From an uncultured Bacteroidia bacterium (GTDB lineage Bacteria > Bacteroidota > Bacteroidia > Bacteroidales > Prolixibacteraceae): a DNA stretch of 53,255 nucleotides. Positions 42,898 through 52,595 of the stretch are shown piece after piece. The position numbers and the translations under genes are program-made. The stretch spans positions 1 through 53,255 of the forward strand of contig CAIYPA010000031.1 of NCBI GenBank assembly GCA_903927965.1, in the 5' to 3' direction. Numbering within the stretch: the stretch's first letter is position 1; each line of letters starts with the position of its first letter. The notes under the pieces were generated by a model. That model worked only from the letters and a program-made list of their open reading frames with translations. It ran no database searches and was not told the DNA's origin.

Positions 42898-44198
42898 TTT
42901 TTAATTCTAAATTTGAAATTTATCTGCCAAAATATTAATGCCACAAAAAATGTTACAAATGTTGGCCCCGTTTGAAAGATTTGATTATTTGCACTAAAGT
43001 AAAACAGCAGAATACATAATAGAGAAAAAATTGTAATTGCCCATGGATCGGAAAATTTTATCATAGAAATCCATGATTTTGCCAATAATCGTCCAATTAG
43101 GAAGATTATAATGTATGTTCCTAAAAATGTTACATCTGAAGCAAACCAAGGATAAATTGAAGACCACACTATATCTGCATCCCAAAAGGTTTTATTACTT
43201 ACTCGTCTGGGGTACGTATTTTTCTGAAAATCTTTTTCCAATACTAAATCTCCAATTAACCATGATAGAAATCTTGAAAAGCCTAATCCATAAGTGGGTA
43301 CAAAATCTTCTTTTAATGCCAGAGAACAACCATAGTAACCTTGTGAAATATAACTTGTTAATGCAATTATGGCACCTTGTATGTTTGGATCTAAACCGCT
43401 TTCCATAAATTTATCGGAAACTTTAGCGTTATCTGCACGGCTGTTGACTGCAATTTTTTCTAAATAATTCTCGCTACCAAGTCTTTGTTCTATATTGTTT
43501 GCAAAATAAATAGATAGAATTACAAATATTGTAAGGAGAACAGTTACAAATTTCAATGATTTTAAATTTATCAAATCCTTTAAATTGTGTAAATTTGCCA
43601 AGTACGGTAATAGTACTAAGCCTATTAAAATAAAGAGAATGTCGAAAAGTCCCTTATTTGTACCACTCGCAACGTATGGAAGTACTGTTCCCATAAAAAT
43701 ACCGATTATTCCCGCTATTTTTATCTTTTTTGATAAGGATTTCCAATAATATGTCATCCATGGTATTAGAGGCCAGGTAATAGGTGATATAATGATGTTG
43801 ATATAATCAGTTATATTGTAAGGGAGATTCGCATCACGAGATAGATCGTAAACAAGTCCAGGGTTTGTAAACCCTAAAAAAACGAACGAATAATTACCTC
43901 CGCTTCTAATATATATTAGAGGTATCGAAATAGCGACATTCATCAGAATACTAATCTCAATAAATCTTTTGGGAATTTCGCTCTCCTTTTTTAATTTATA
44001 GTTGATTAATCCGCTTTTATATCCTGTAAAAAGGAATAATTGAGCTCCTATTAAATAGAGATACAGGATCATCGGATTTTCGATTCCCCAATCCCATGGT
44101 CCAAATATAAATAGCAAAACTGTAAAGGTAAGATATATTTCAAAAAATATTATCGGAGTATATTTCCCTTTCAGATTTTTTTGATCTAAATATTCCAT
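42894..44198 (-). CDS. wzy: Wzy-like O-antigen/oligosaccharide polymerase
   Basis: This 434-residue protein has about 10-12 hydrophobic segments, for example PIIFFEIYLTFTVLLFIFGP, IKIAGIIGIFMGTVLPYVAS and VTVLLTIFVILSIYF, and a long hydrophilic loop in the second half (residues about 245-345), the usual topology of Wzy polymerases. That loop contains QGYYGCSLALKEDFVPTYGLG, typical for the oligosaccharide-repeat polymerases of Gram-negative bacteria. It lies next to Wzx and overlaps its downstream and upstream neighbours by 4 and 13 bases. It would join repeat units in the periplasm. Wzy sequences are very divergent, so the call rests on topology plus position. Confidence 0.8.
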   Translation of the reverse strand: MEYLDQKNLKGKYTPIIFFEIYLTFTVLLFIFGPWDWGIENPMILYLYLIGAQLFLFTGYKSGLINYKLKKESEIPKRFIEISILMNVAISIPLIYIRSGGNYSFVFLGFTNPGLVYDLSRDANLPYNITDYINIIISPITWPLIPWMTYYWKSLSKKIKIAGIIGIFMGTVLPYVASGTNKGLFDILFILIGLVLLPYLANLHNLKDLINLKSLKFVTVLLTIFVILSIYFANNIEQRLGSENYLEKIAVNSRADNAKVSDKFMESGLDPNIQGAIIALTSYISQGYYGCSLALKEDFVPTYGLGFSRFLSWLIGDLVLEKDFQKNTYPRRVSNKTFWDADIVWSSIYPWFASDVTFLGTYIIIFLIGRLLAKSWISMIKFSDPWAITIFSLLCILLFYFSANNQIFQTGPTFVTFFVALIFWQINFKFRIKK

Positions 44199-45538
44199 AT
44201 ACCGCTTGCATTTTGACTCATTATTCTTTTAAATTGTAATGGTTCCCATATAATATTTGTGAGGTTCCATAGGATCATTGCTCCAAGTATGCCGTAAATT
44301 CCATAAAATTTGCCAAGAATGATCGCGAGTGGTACGTGTAAAATGGCTTGTATTGCAGTTATATAGAATTGAAGTTTAATTTTTCCGACTCCATTAATGA
44401 AAAATCTGAACATAGAAGTCCTGGTGATACTTGCAAAATATAAGAACAACATGAACAATAACATAAAATCAGGTTTAATCAATTTTCCAAGCCATAAGTC
44501 AAATACAATAGGTGAAACTACTATCATAAAAATGCCTGATATTACCATGATCCACCAACATATTTTTAATCTTTCAATCCACTTGAATATCCAATCAAAG
44601 TCTTTCTTGGCGAATGCATCTGTGGATGCCGACCATAATGGATTTAATATTGTAATAAAAAATATATATAGAATACTTAAATATTTATAGGAGATATTGA
44701 ACTCTGTTACTTCTGCAAGACCACAAATATGAGCTATTATAAAATTATTCGTTTGAAACAGTATAAGTCCGGTAATTTGAATTAGAAAATATCTAATGCC
44801 AAGAGTGGCAATTGATTGTATTGAACTTCTATTAAATTTACTAATCCTAGGGGCTATATGCCTATAACGAGTTCTAAAAAGTAGAAAATAGGCTACTATA
44901 AATGGAAATAATTGTGTTAAAGACAAACATATACCAAAGGAAAGCAGAGTATTAAAGTTATATTTCCCTAGTATGTAAACTCCCAAAAGAGAAAGTAAGT
45001 TGCTAGATGAATTTATTATTGCAGCAAGTGAGGGATCCTGATCGGCGGTTAATAAAATGGGTATAATATTAAAAACAAATCGTAAACAAAATGTGAAAAA
45101 AACAACACTTATTAATATATTTAAATCTTTCCTGATATAACTTGGTGCAGCCAGAATTACTGTCCAATCGACAAATATGTTAGTAATGAGATATAATAAG
45201 AAGATAATAGTACTTATTATTACTAAAACATAAAAAGTGGTGCTAACATAATTATTAAGATCAGTATAATTCCCTAGGGCCTTCGCTTCAGCATATTTAT
45301 TTCTTAACCCATTTCCCAAACCAATATCAAAAAATGAAAACCATGCAATGAGTGTTGTTAATGTAATCCATATTCCATATTCATTAACGCCTATGTATTT
45401 TAAAACTACAGGAACTAAAAGCATACTGGACGCTAAACTAATAATTTGGCAAAAAATTAATACTATGCTATTTTTTTTATATTTTATACTCCGTTCATCA
45501 TCACTTTTTATGAACTTAATTTTTTTTAAAAACTTCAT
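44186..45538 (-). CDS. wzx: Wzx-like flippase (polysaccharide transporter family)
   Basis: This 450-residue integral membrane protein has about 12-14 hydrophobic segments and the PST/MATE-like start SIVLIFCQIISLASSMLLVP followed by GVNEYGIWITLTTLIAWFSF and DIGLGNGLRNKYAEAKA, motifs shared by Wzx proteins. It would move lipid-linked repeat units across the inner membrane. The start lies 177 bases after the Wzz-like gene, and its end overlaps the wzy start by 13 bases. The sequence is strongly AT-rich, more than the genes further down the locus. Confidence 0.88.
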   Translation of the reverse strand: MKFLKKIKFIKSDDERSIKYKKNSIVLIFCQIISLASSMLLVPVVLKYIGVNEYGIWITLTTLIAWFSFFDIGLGNGLRNKYAEAKALGNYTDLNNYVSTTFYVLVIISTIIFLLYLITNIFVDWTVILAAPSYIRKDLNILISVVFFTFCLRFVFNIIPILLTADQDPSLAAIINSSSNLLSLLGVYILGKYNFNTLLSFGICLSLTQLFPFIVAYFLLFRTRYRHIAPRISKFNRSSIQSIATLGIRYFLIQITGLILFQTNNFIIAHICGLAEVTEFNISYKYLSILYIFFITILNPLWSASTDAFAKKDFDWIFKWIERLKICWWIMVISGIFMIVVSPIVFDLWLGKLIKPDFMLLFMLFLYFASITRTSMFRFFINGVGKIKLQFYITAIQAILHVPLAIILGKFYGIYGILGAMILWNLTNIIWEPLQFKRIMSQNASGIWNI

Positions 45539-45715
45539 TATGTTTTTTTAAAAGTTTTGGCGTTATTTCATCTATGGCAAAAGATAGTTTTTTAATGAAA
45601 TATTTATTTTTATTTCCGATTAGATCGTTGTTTTTTTATTCTTTTATACTGGGAAAATGTCAATTAAGAAGGATTTTAGAAAAAAATCTTTCACCTAAAT
45701 TTTATATGACTGAAT

Positions 45716-46828
45716 TTATGCTTCTTTCCACGTATTCTTGATTGAATTTAGATGCTTTTTACCCATAACCACTCCTGAACCGATTATTCCCCCCAAAAGA
45801 AGCCAAATAATTGTAATTTTAATACGTTTGGGTTTTGTCTTCTTTGTTGGAACTGAAATTGGTTCAATAATTGTAAATACTGGTGTATCCTGTTTTACCT
45901 GTATCTTTGCCTGTTCAAGTTGTTTTCCTAACTCTGAATAGATGTTATAGATCAAATTGTATTGACTATTCAAACGCTCTTCTTCCGTTTTAGCCGTTGC
46001 TAATGACACGTTTTTATTTTTATCTCGAAATGATGCAAGTTTTTGCTGGGCATCGTCAAATTTCTGTTTTGTCTCATCGTACCTTTGTTGAATAAATTCA
46101 AGGTTGGACTTAGCTTTTTTAATTTTTATTTCGGTGATATATTTTTGAAGAAGTTCCTGGGCATGTTGGCCCAATTGGGCTGCAGGCCGGGCTTCAGGCA
46201 TTCTGGCTGAAAGAGTTAAATAACCTTGTTTTAAATTAACTTCTAAGGTGATTAATTCTTCAAGTGCAAGTAGTACTTTTTTTTGTTTTTCATTCAATTC
46301 AATTATTTTTTGGGGTTTGTTGCTAACTGGTAGATCAATCTCTTTCCCTTTAATAGCGGTTAGGATTAAACCAGGAAGACCAAAAGTATATTTAATGATC
46401 AGGTTGGGTTTGTGGACTTCAGCATAGTAATCATAGAATGTCGTTGTAGTTTTAATATCTTCGAATTCTAAGAGGGTATTCATAAGTTCCAATTTAAAAG
46501 GAAGACTTGAAACGATCTGTGGATAGACAATAGGCGACAAATCGTTTCCTGTTGCTGAAGTGAGATTAATCCCAGCCATTGCGGCCAATCCACCTAATCC
46601 ACTTAAGCCTCCAAGTTTGGATGTGGCATCATTACCTGAGGGAACCAATATAGTGGTGGCTACAAATTCTTTTGATGAAAAGATTGCTATGATTATCCCG
46701 AATATTCCAAAGATTAGGGTCGTCAAAAATATGGTTTTCCTGCCTTTCCATAAGGTTTTTGTTAGCACTATAATATCAATTTCATCATCTGGCGTTTGAA
46801 GTGTAGTGTTTATTATACCTGTTGTCAT
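45716..46828 (-). CDS. Wzz-like chain-length determinant protein
   Basis: This 370-residue protein has the Wzz topology: a TM helix near residues 33-51 (TIFLTTLIFGIFGIIIAIFS), a periplasmic region with long coiled coil around residues 225-300 (KAKSNLEFIQQRYDETKQ, KFDDAQQKLASFRDKNKN), and a proline-rich C-terminal TM helix (EPISVPTKKTKPKRIKITI then hydrophobic residues 335-352). A Gly/Leu-rich stretch (SKLGGLSGLGGLAAMAG) after the first helix is common in Bacteroidota members. No tyrosine-kinase domain is fused. It would set the length of the polymer made by Wzy. Confidence 0.9.
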   Translation of the reverse strand: MTTGIINTTLQTPDDEIDIIVLTKTLWKGRKTIFLTTLIFGIFGIIIAIFSSKEFVATTILVPSGNDATSKLGGLSGLGGLAAMAGINLTSATGNDLSPIVYPQIVSSLPFKLELMNTLLEFEDIKTTTTFYDYYAEVHKPNLIIKYTFGLPGLILTAIKGKEIDLPVSNKPQKIIELNEKQKKVLLALEELITLEVNLKQGYLTLSARMPEARPAAQLGQHAQELLQKYITEIKIKKAKSNLEFIQQRYDETKQKFDDAQQKLASFRDKNKNVSLATAKTEEERLNSQYNLIYNIYSELGKQLEQAKIQVKQDTPVFTIIEPISVPTKKTKPKRIKITIIWLLLGGIIGSGVVMGKKHLNSIKNTWKEA

Positions 46829-46873
46829 ATAAAGTAATAAATTAATTGGAATAACAAATCATAACTTGGATCA

Positions 46874-47785
46874 TCATATATTTATGGATTTTTGGTTTCT
46901 CAACCTACTTGCAATTTGAATGCTTTTCCGAGCATCTTCAATCCCAAATCCACCTCCTGTCATGATATCCTGATAACTAGATGTATGTAGGTCTGTAAAT
47001 CCTTCAGAAAACTCCATTTCCTGTCCTTCGATTATTATTTTCCTGAAAGTACGTTTTTTGGCTTCAATTGCCTCTTGAGGAAGATCATTTTCATCTACAC
47101 TTAAAGTCCAGTTGACATTTGCTTTTTCAAAATGGAGTTTTCCACTTGCTTTATCTGGTTGGTTGACATAGATTTCCACACCTTTAAAATCCCCAAATAT
47201 CCATCCTAACATATCAAAAAAGTGAATTCCGATGTTTGTTGAAATGCCTCCTGATTTATGAATATCACCTTTCCATGAAATGAAATACCATTTGCCCCTA
47301 CAAGCAATATAAACAAGATCCACATCGTAAACTTTATCTTTTGGCCCTTCTTCAATGTTCTTTTTTAGTTGCTGAATAGTTGGATGAAGCCTTAACTGAA
47401 GAATCGTATATATTTTTTTGCCAGTTTCAATTTCAATTTCTTGAAGTGCATCAAGATTCCATGGGTTCAATACCAGTGGTTTCTCGCAAATTGCATTTGC
47501 ACCATTTCTAAGTGCCATGCGAATATGGGCGTCATGGAGGTAGTTCGGTGAACAGATGCTAACATAGTCAACTTTTAACTCAAAATTTCTGCGTAATTTA
47601 TCGAGATGTCTGTCGAAACGTTCTGGTTCTGTAAAAAAATCTGCTTGAGGGAAAAAACTGTCAAGAATACCTATTCCATCATATGGATCAAGAGCGCAAA
47701 CAAGTTCATTTCCCGTTTCTTTAATTGCTTTTAAATGTCTTGGAGCAATATAACCTGCAGCACCGATTAGAGCAAATCTTTTCAT
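46874..47785 (-). CDS. wlbA: UDP-N-acetylglucosaminuronate 3-dehydrogenase, WlbA/WbpB-like
   Basis: This 303-residue Gfo/Idh oxidoreductase has ALIGAAGYIAPRHLKAIKET at the N-terminus, the catalytic EKP triad at E101-K102-P103 (ANAICEKPLVLNP), and DIHKSGGISTNIGIHFFDML. This start and the IAPRHLKAI string are those I know from WlbA/WbpB, which oxidises UDP-GlcNAcA at C3, the first step to 2,3-diacetamido-uronic acids such as ManNAc3NAcA. It differs strongly from the exported Gfo/Idh at 1896. The following enzymes (aminotransferase WlbC, acetyltransferase WlbB and the 6-dehydrogenase that makes UDP-GlcNAcA) are not in the window. Confidence 0.85.
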   Translation of the reverse strand: MKRFALIGAAGYIAPRHLKAIKETGNELVCALDPYDGIGILDSFFPQADFFTEPERFDRHLDKLRRNFELKVDYVSICSPNYLHDAHIRMALRNGANAICEKPLVLNPWNLDALQEIEIETGKKIYTILQLRLHPTIQQLKKNIEEGPKDKVYDVDLVYIACRGKWYFISWKGDIHKSGGISTNIGIHFFDMLGWIFGDFKGVEIYVNQPDKASGKLHFEKANVNWTLSVDENDLPQEAIEAKKRTFRKIIIEGQEMEFSEGFTDLHTSSYQDIMTGGGFGIEDARKSIQIASRLRNQKSINI

Positions 47786-48014
47786 GTATTCTTAAATTTA
47801 TTATAAGGGTTCGGAATTCTATTTTATTGATTCCTTTTGTCCTTAAACAATTTACTATTTACTAATTAATTGTTATATTATGCTAATGGGTTTTTTCTTA
47901 TTTGACATCAAAAAGAAGAAAATCGATTGAATTGTAGGTGGATCTTCATTTAATCATAAGGAAATCTGAATTTAAGTTATTTATGAATTAACTAATTTTT
48001 TGTTTTATTGATTT
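47786..48014 (-). other. 229-base intergenic gap between wza-like and wlbA-like genes
   Basis: This is the longest gap in the polysaccharide locus. It is AT-rich, with direct repeats of TTTACTA-like sequence near 47850, and holds no ORF, terminator-like hairpin or clear -33/-7 pair that I can support. An internal promoter here is possible but not visible. Confidence 0.4.
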
Positions 48015-50435
48015 TCAAAGTTTCAATAAAGTCGCAATTGCGATTGCAACAGTACTCATAGTTGAAGCCATTGAAATCCATTTCAAAACGCTATCAGTCT
48101 CTTTCTTTTCGGGTCTTCTTGGGACAATAATCTCGGCACCTGGCGTTAATTTGGGACTGCTTCGAAAAATAAAGCCCCTATTTGTTGCTGTATTTCCGTT
48201 AGGGTAAACTACATAAGTTTTGGATTTTATTGCCAAATAACTGTACCCACCTGCACTGTTGATATAATTTCTAAGTGTAAGGTTTTTCTGGAAAGTCAAT
48301 GCAAGAGGGTTCATTACACTGCCCGAAACCTTTACAGTTTGTAGCTCCTGAGGGATGTTGATCTCATCGCCAGGTTGGAGCAACAAGTCAATATTCGAGC
48401 CTGGAGTTTCGAGGATTTTATTTAATTCGATTCCGACTGGGTAGGATTTGGCCATGGTTAGCAAAGAATCTTTTAAAGTCGTGTCCATTTTCATGAGTTG
48501 TTTTTTCTTTTCGATTTCGGCTGTTGAAAGTTTATATGTCCTTGTAAGCGTTGCCCCGTTTACATAAGCACCAGGAATCACCCCTCCAGCTCTTTTGATG
48601 GCATCTGAAATCCTTTCATTCTTGTCCGAAATTGCATAAATTCCGGCATACGCAACCTCACCGGAAATCTTAAAAGTTCCCGTTTCACGGTAACCTGGTG
48701 CCCTTCTCACATAGACAGCATCGAAAGGTTGAAGTTTAAAGGCAGCATCGGCTCCCGAAAGTTGAAGATCACGGGAAATTGAAAACTGAAATATATCGTT
48801 CATCTTTTCAGTTACTTTAGCAGCTTGATCGTAGCTTAGCCTCCTGGTCACTTCAATTACAGATAAATCAGCTCCTTCTTTGAACCCACCTGCTTTAAAT
48901 ATCAGATCTCCAAGGGTCATATTCTCAAGAAATGGAAAACTTGCTGGTCTGAGTATTTCCCCGGAGATTTCGATCGACCTTGTTTCCCTCATTTCAAAAA
49001 TTGTATTGATCTGCACTCTATCTTCTTTTCGCAAGGGAATATCGTTTTTACCCTGCAGTACCTCTTTAATGTCAAAAGAAACATTTTCAGGCGTTTTATC
49101 ATTTTTTAACCTACTGATTAATCCACGATTCATAAAAGCATCTTCTTTCAAACCGTCAGCTTTTTTTATCAAGTCGGAAAGCATCATTCCAGGAGTTAGT
49201 TCGAAATTGCCAGGATGGAATACTGCACCAGAAATAACCACCCTGTTGCTGAAACGGTTCAGGATAGAATCGGCTTTGATATAGTCACCATTTTGTAAAT
49301 TAAACTTGGAAAAGTCTTCATTAGGTACTGTTCTCACTTCCTTTTCCTTTCGGTTGTTTCGCAGGACAGTCATGCTATTGGTATAGGCCTTATCTCCAAA
49401 ACCACCTGCGAAGCGGATCAGGTCACTTATTGTTTCGGTGTTTTTAATTTCAAACAATCCTTTCCGTTTGACTTCACCATCCATCTCAACCCTCGCTGAA
49501 TATGCAGGCACAAACAGTATATCCTGTTCCCTTAATTGGACATTGGCATCCGGATCTGCGTTGATCAGAAAAGCATAAACATCAATAATTTTGAAGGTTT
49601 GCCCATCCCGGATTAATTTTATATCACGAAAGGATCCATTTTCGTTGGGTCCACCAGACAGATAAAGTGCATTAAAAGCAGAAGATGTTGAAGGCAGTGT
49701 ATAGGTACCTGGAGTATTGATCTCACCAATTACATTGATTTTTATAGAACGGATTTCACCTAAGCTTACCTCAGCCCATGTATTTGGGAATTGACCAGCC
49801 ATGCCGCTGTAAATTGACATCAACCTGTTTTTGATAAGTGCCTGACCTTTTTCAAACGAATTGCCAGATAAAAAGACAGGGCCAATATCTGGAATGATGA
49901 TTGACCCGTTTTTATTGATTGAAAGCTGATACCGGGTTTGAGATGCCCCCCATACACTGATGGAAATCTGATCTCCTATTCCCAAAATATAATTTTGAGG
50001 TATCGGAATATTGACTGATGGCTCAAAAGAAAGGTTTTCAGAGTTAAATAGCTGAAAACCAAATATTTTTTTTGCTTTTTCTGAAATTGTTACTTTAGGT
50101 TTGGACGGGGTGGTTGCTTTTTGTGTTTGGTTGCTTGAACGGTTTGATATTTTTGTCGATGTTAGAGAATCAGTTGGGCTCAAAGGTTGTTGCTGTAGTC
50201 TAGCTAAAAGTTGGTCGATCTGTAATTGTGTAGCCCCCTGCGCCTTTGCCAAAGTAATAGCCTGTTCCTGTGATAATCCACGAGAAGTAATTTCTTGCAT
50301 GATCTTTTGAATCTGAGCATCGCTAAGCGAGTTCACATCAACATTAGCAGGATTTGTTGTAACTTGTCCTTTAACATTCTCCTGCAAAATCAATGAAATA
50401 AAGACGAGGAATAATAAAAATAATTTGAAATTCAT
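48015..50435 (-). CDS. Wza-like polysaccharide export protein (Poly_export and SLBB domains)
   Basis: This 806-residue exported protein has a signal peptide (MNFKLFLLFLVFISLILQEN, cleaved near GQV) and no lipobox Cys, unlike enterobacterial Wza. After a helical N-terminal segment (SLSDAQIQKIMQEITSRGLS, residues 35-55) comes the polysaccharide export domain beginning YILGIGDQISISVWGASQTR (about 149-168), then five or more SLBB repeats (for example MDGEVKRKGLFEIKN, ISGAVFHPGNFELTPG, ISGEILRPASFPFLENM, VSGSVMNPLALTFQKNL). A hydrophobic C-terminus (MASTMSTVAIAIATLL) may insert in the membrane. The number of SLBB repeats and the length are typical for Bacteroidota. It forms the outer-membrane channel for the finished polymer. 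Confidence 0.92.
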   Translation of the reverse strand: MNFKLFLLFLVFISLILQENVKGQVTTNPANVDVNSLSDAQIQKIMQEITSRGLSQEQAITLAKAQGATQLQIDQLLARLQQQPLSPTDSLTSTKISNRSSNQTQKATTPSKPKVTISEKAKKIFGFQLFNSENLSFEPSVNIPIPQNYILGIGDQISISVWGASQTRYQLSINKNGSIIIPDIGPVFLSGNSFEKGQALIKNRLMSIYSGMAGQFPNTWAEVSLGEIRSIKINVIGEINTPGTYTLPSTSSAFNALYLSGGPNENGSFRDIKLIRDGQTFKIIDVYAFLINADPDANVQLREQDILFVPAYSARVEMDGEVKRKGLFEIKNTETISDLIRFAGGFGDKAYTNSMTVLRNNRKEKEVRTVPNEDFSKFNLQNGDYIKADSILNRFSNRVVISGAVFHPGNFELTPGMMLSDLIKKADGLKEDAFMNRGLISRLKNDKTPENVSFDIKEVLQGKNDIPLRKEDRVQINTIFEMRETRSIEISGEILRPASFPFLENMTLGDLIFKAGGFKEGADLSVIEVTRRLSYDQAAKVTEKMNDIFQFSISRDLQLSGADAAFKLQPFDAVYVRRAPGYRETGTFKISGEVAYAGIYAISDKNERISDAIKRAGGVIPGAYVNGATLTRTYKLSTAEIEKKKQLMKMDTTLKDSLLTMAKSYPVGIELNKILETPGSNIDLLLQPGDEINIPQELQTVKVSGSVMNPLALTFQKNLTLRNYINSAGGYSYLAIKSKTYVVYPNGNTATNRGFIFRSSPKLTPGAEIIVPRRPEKKETDSVLKWISMASTMSTVAIAIATLLKL

Positions 50436-50447
50436 ATTTAAGGTATT

Positions 50448-51488
50448 TTAAAACTTTTTATTGTAAATATTCAAATATTGGTTGTATTGTAATTCTGGAG
50501 AGTAGGAAGTGTGGAATTTTTGATTCATTTTATTAGCCATTGTAAGATTTGATGTAGCATCGATGATGGCCTGAATTATGCTATTTGGATTTTCTAAAGC
50601 GAAAAATGAAACTTCATTTGGTGAAAAAAGTTCCATAAAAACCGGCAGATTGGATGCAACTGTTGGAACATTATAAATGGCAGCCTCAAGAAGCACTAAT
50701 CCAAAACCCTCGCTAAGGCTTGGCATAGCATAAAGGTCGTAATGAGCCATATATCTATAGGCATTTGGTTTATAGCCGACAAAAAGGCATCGGTTTTCAA
50801 CTTTCAAGTTTTTGGACAACTTTTGCAGTGATTTCCTTGATTTCCCCTCACCAACAATCACTAATTTATAATCCATTAGAGATGGCAATGCCCTGATCAA
50901 TATGTCAATTCCTTTCCTTGCAGTCAACATCGAATTAACTCCAATCAAAAAAGACGTTCCTTTAAAGGCAACAATGACTTTAAGATCTTCTTCGGAAAGT
51001 TTCTGTGTAATGTCAAGATTTCTTGTATTATAGGCATAAACTAATTTATTCTGGGAAAACCATTTGGAATAATAATTCGTGGCATCTTTACTTAAAGCGA
51101 TCAGAATATCATGTCTGCTAATCCATTTCAACCATAATCTGCCGAAAACCGCTGCTATTGAACGAGAGTATTCATATTTCAGGTCAATAAAGATGTTGTT
51201 GTGTAATGTACTTACAAATAATATTTTAGGATTTTCTTTTGGTCTGTATTTGAAAATATATCTGTCAGGTCTAATTCCATGACTATGCACAACATCAAAT
51301 TTTGAAAAATCAATTTTTTCATATTTGGAAATTCTTTTTATTGGACAGTTAAAGGATAATTCGATTTTGTCATCAAAATAAAAGACCGTACAGTTGTGAC
51401 CATGACCGATAAAACTTGCAACCAATTCCATTACCACAATTATGGGTCCTTTATTGGCTAATGAAGGAACAATATGGGCAATATGCAT
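50448..51488 (-). CDS. Glycosyltransferase family 4
   Basis: This 346-residue GT-B enzyme begins MHIAHIVPSLANKGPIIVVM, with an acceptor-side domain (FDVVHSHGIRPDRYIFKYRP, FVSTLHNNIFIDLKYEYSRS) and a donor domain (VNSMLTARKGIDILIRALPS, LVIVGEGKSRKSLQKL, DLYAMPSLSEGFGLVLLEAA). The EGFGLVLLE sequence is the EX7E motif of retaining GT4 enzymes. It lies 12 bases upstream of the wza-like gene and 6 bases downstream of the GT2 gene, so it is part of the operon. Donor and acceptor unknown. Confidence 0.9.
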   Translation of the reverse strand: MHIAHIVPSLANKGPIIVVMELVASFIGHGHNCTVFYFDDKIELSFNCPIKRISKYEKIDFSKFDVVHSHGIRPDRYIFKYRPKENPKILFVSTLHNNIFIDLKYEYSRSIAAVFGRLWLKWISRHDILIALSKDATNYYSKWFSQNKLVYAYNTRNLDITQKLSEEDLKVIVAFKGTSFLIGVNSMLTARKGIDILIRALPSLMDYKLVIVGEGKSRKSLQKLSKNLKVENRCLFVGYKPNAYRYMAHYDLYAMPSLSEGFGLVLLEAAIYNVPTVASNLPVFMELFSPNEVSFFALENPNSIIQAIIDATSNLTMANKMNQKFHTSYSPELQYNQYLNIYNKKF

Positions 51489-51494
51489 TTGGAA

Positions 51495-52427
51495 CTATAA
51501 GGTTTTTATTCTGAATCTGTTGTAAAGGTAGTGCCCTTGCACCCAAGAAGAAGTAAGCAAGGATAGAAATATGTATATTGCCATTCGTATTTTGGACTGT
51601 TTATTAACTAAAGCTAAGTTCAGAAATGAAGCAGACTTTCGATAACAATAGGCATTAAAATTCGTGCATTTAACAGCTTTGCGATAGTTTTCAGAGGAGA
51701 AAGTATCGATTTGGGATCCATTTTTAATTCTTTCGTAATACAGTTTCCATGCATAAGATGCAGATAATCTTTGCTTTATTCCTTGTGACGATACTGTATT
51801 CCCATTTCTAATCCTAACTTTATATAAACATTCATTCACGTTTGTAAAGCGTAAACCTGATGATAACATTCGGAGCAGAAAATCATAATCTTCAACTGTT
51901 GGCATTCTATATCCATCAAGAGTGGTATAAACTTCTTTTCGTGCCAGCCAACAATGAAGAACTGTTGACATTTTATATTTTAGTCCTTTGTAAACTTTGT
52001 CTTCAGTTGTTGGCCACTTGGGATAATTGATGCAAATACCAGCCTCATCGATTGTTTCCGTTTGACTGCCCACTAATCCTATTTGTGGATTTGAAGCTAA
52101 AAAGACGTATAATATTTCGATGCGATTAGTGTACGAAATATCGTCTCCATCCATTCTTGCAATGAACTGTCCCTTGGCTTGTGTTAAGGCAAAATTCAGT
52201 GTACCGACAATTCCCAAATTTTCCTCATTCCTGTAAAGCTTAATCCTTTTATCATGTAGGGCAAATTCCACCAATATTTTGTAGGTTGAATCGGTAGAAA
52301 AATCATCCACAACAATAATATCTAGATTTCTGTAGGATTGGTTGCAAATACTTTCAATGGCAACTTTAATGAATTTTTCAACATTATACGTTGGGATTAA
52401 TACTGAGATCAGTGGAAGTTCAACCAT
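51495..52427 (-). CDS. Glycosyltransferase family 2
   Basis: This 310-residue GT-A enzyme has the GT2 start LISVLIPTYNVEKFIKVAIE, then NLDIIVVDDFSTDSTYKILV with the nucleotide-binding DD, IARMDGDDISYTNRIE with the DxD-like metal motif (DGDD) and MPTVEDYDFLLRMLSSG, where the ED pair provides the catalytic base. A C-terminal hydrophobic segment (KIRMAIYIFLSLLTSSWVQG) may associate with the membrane. It is the first gene of the polysaccharide locus inside the window, only about 55 bases from the IS66 end. Sugar specificity is unknown. Confidence 0.92.
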   Translation of the reverse strand: MVELPLISVLIPTYNVEKFIKVAIESICNQSYRNLDIIVVDDFSTDSTYKILVEFALHDKRIKLYRNEENLGIVGTLNFALTQAKGQFIARMDGDDISYTNRIEILYVFLASNPQIGLVGSQTETIDEAGICINYPKWPTTEDKVYKGLKYKMSTVLHCWLARKEVYTTLDGYRMPTVEDYDFLLRMLSSGLRFTNVNECLYKVRIRNGNTVSSQGIKQRLSASYAWKLYYERIKNGSQIDTFSSENYRKAVKCTNFNAYCYRKSASFLNLALVNKQSKIRMAIYIFLSLLTSSWVQGHYLYNRFRIKTL

Positions 52428-52529
52428 TTTCTAATAATAGAAAAAAATATAATCAGGAATGAATCTTAAAAGTATTATATGGTAAGCATTCGGTAAAGTC
52501 CGTCTTGTTTTTTCGAAAAATCGGGATTT

Positions 52530-52569
52530 CTTTCAAAGTTTCTCCTAAATGTTCGGAGAACTTTGAAAG
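52530..52569. repeat. Long hairpin just inside the IS66 end
   Basis: Arms 52530-52545 and 52555-52569 can form a stem of about 15 pairs (CTTTCAAAGT with ACTTTGAAAG, and CTCC with GGAG) around a short loop. It lies between the transposase stop and the end of the element and may insulate the element from outside transcription. Confidence 0.55.
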
Positions 52570-52595
52570 ACTTATTGGATGTTTTTGTGGCAATC

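Noticed and set aside
45539-45715. Hairpin-like sequence (AAGGATTTT...AAAATCTTT) between the Wzz-like gene and wzx
   Set aside because: Short, AT-only pairing with mismatches; expected by chance in such AT-rich sequence.
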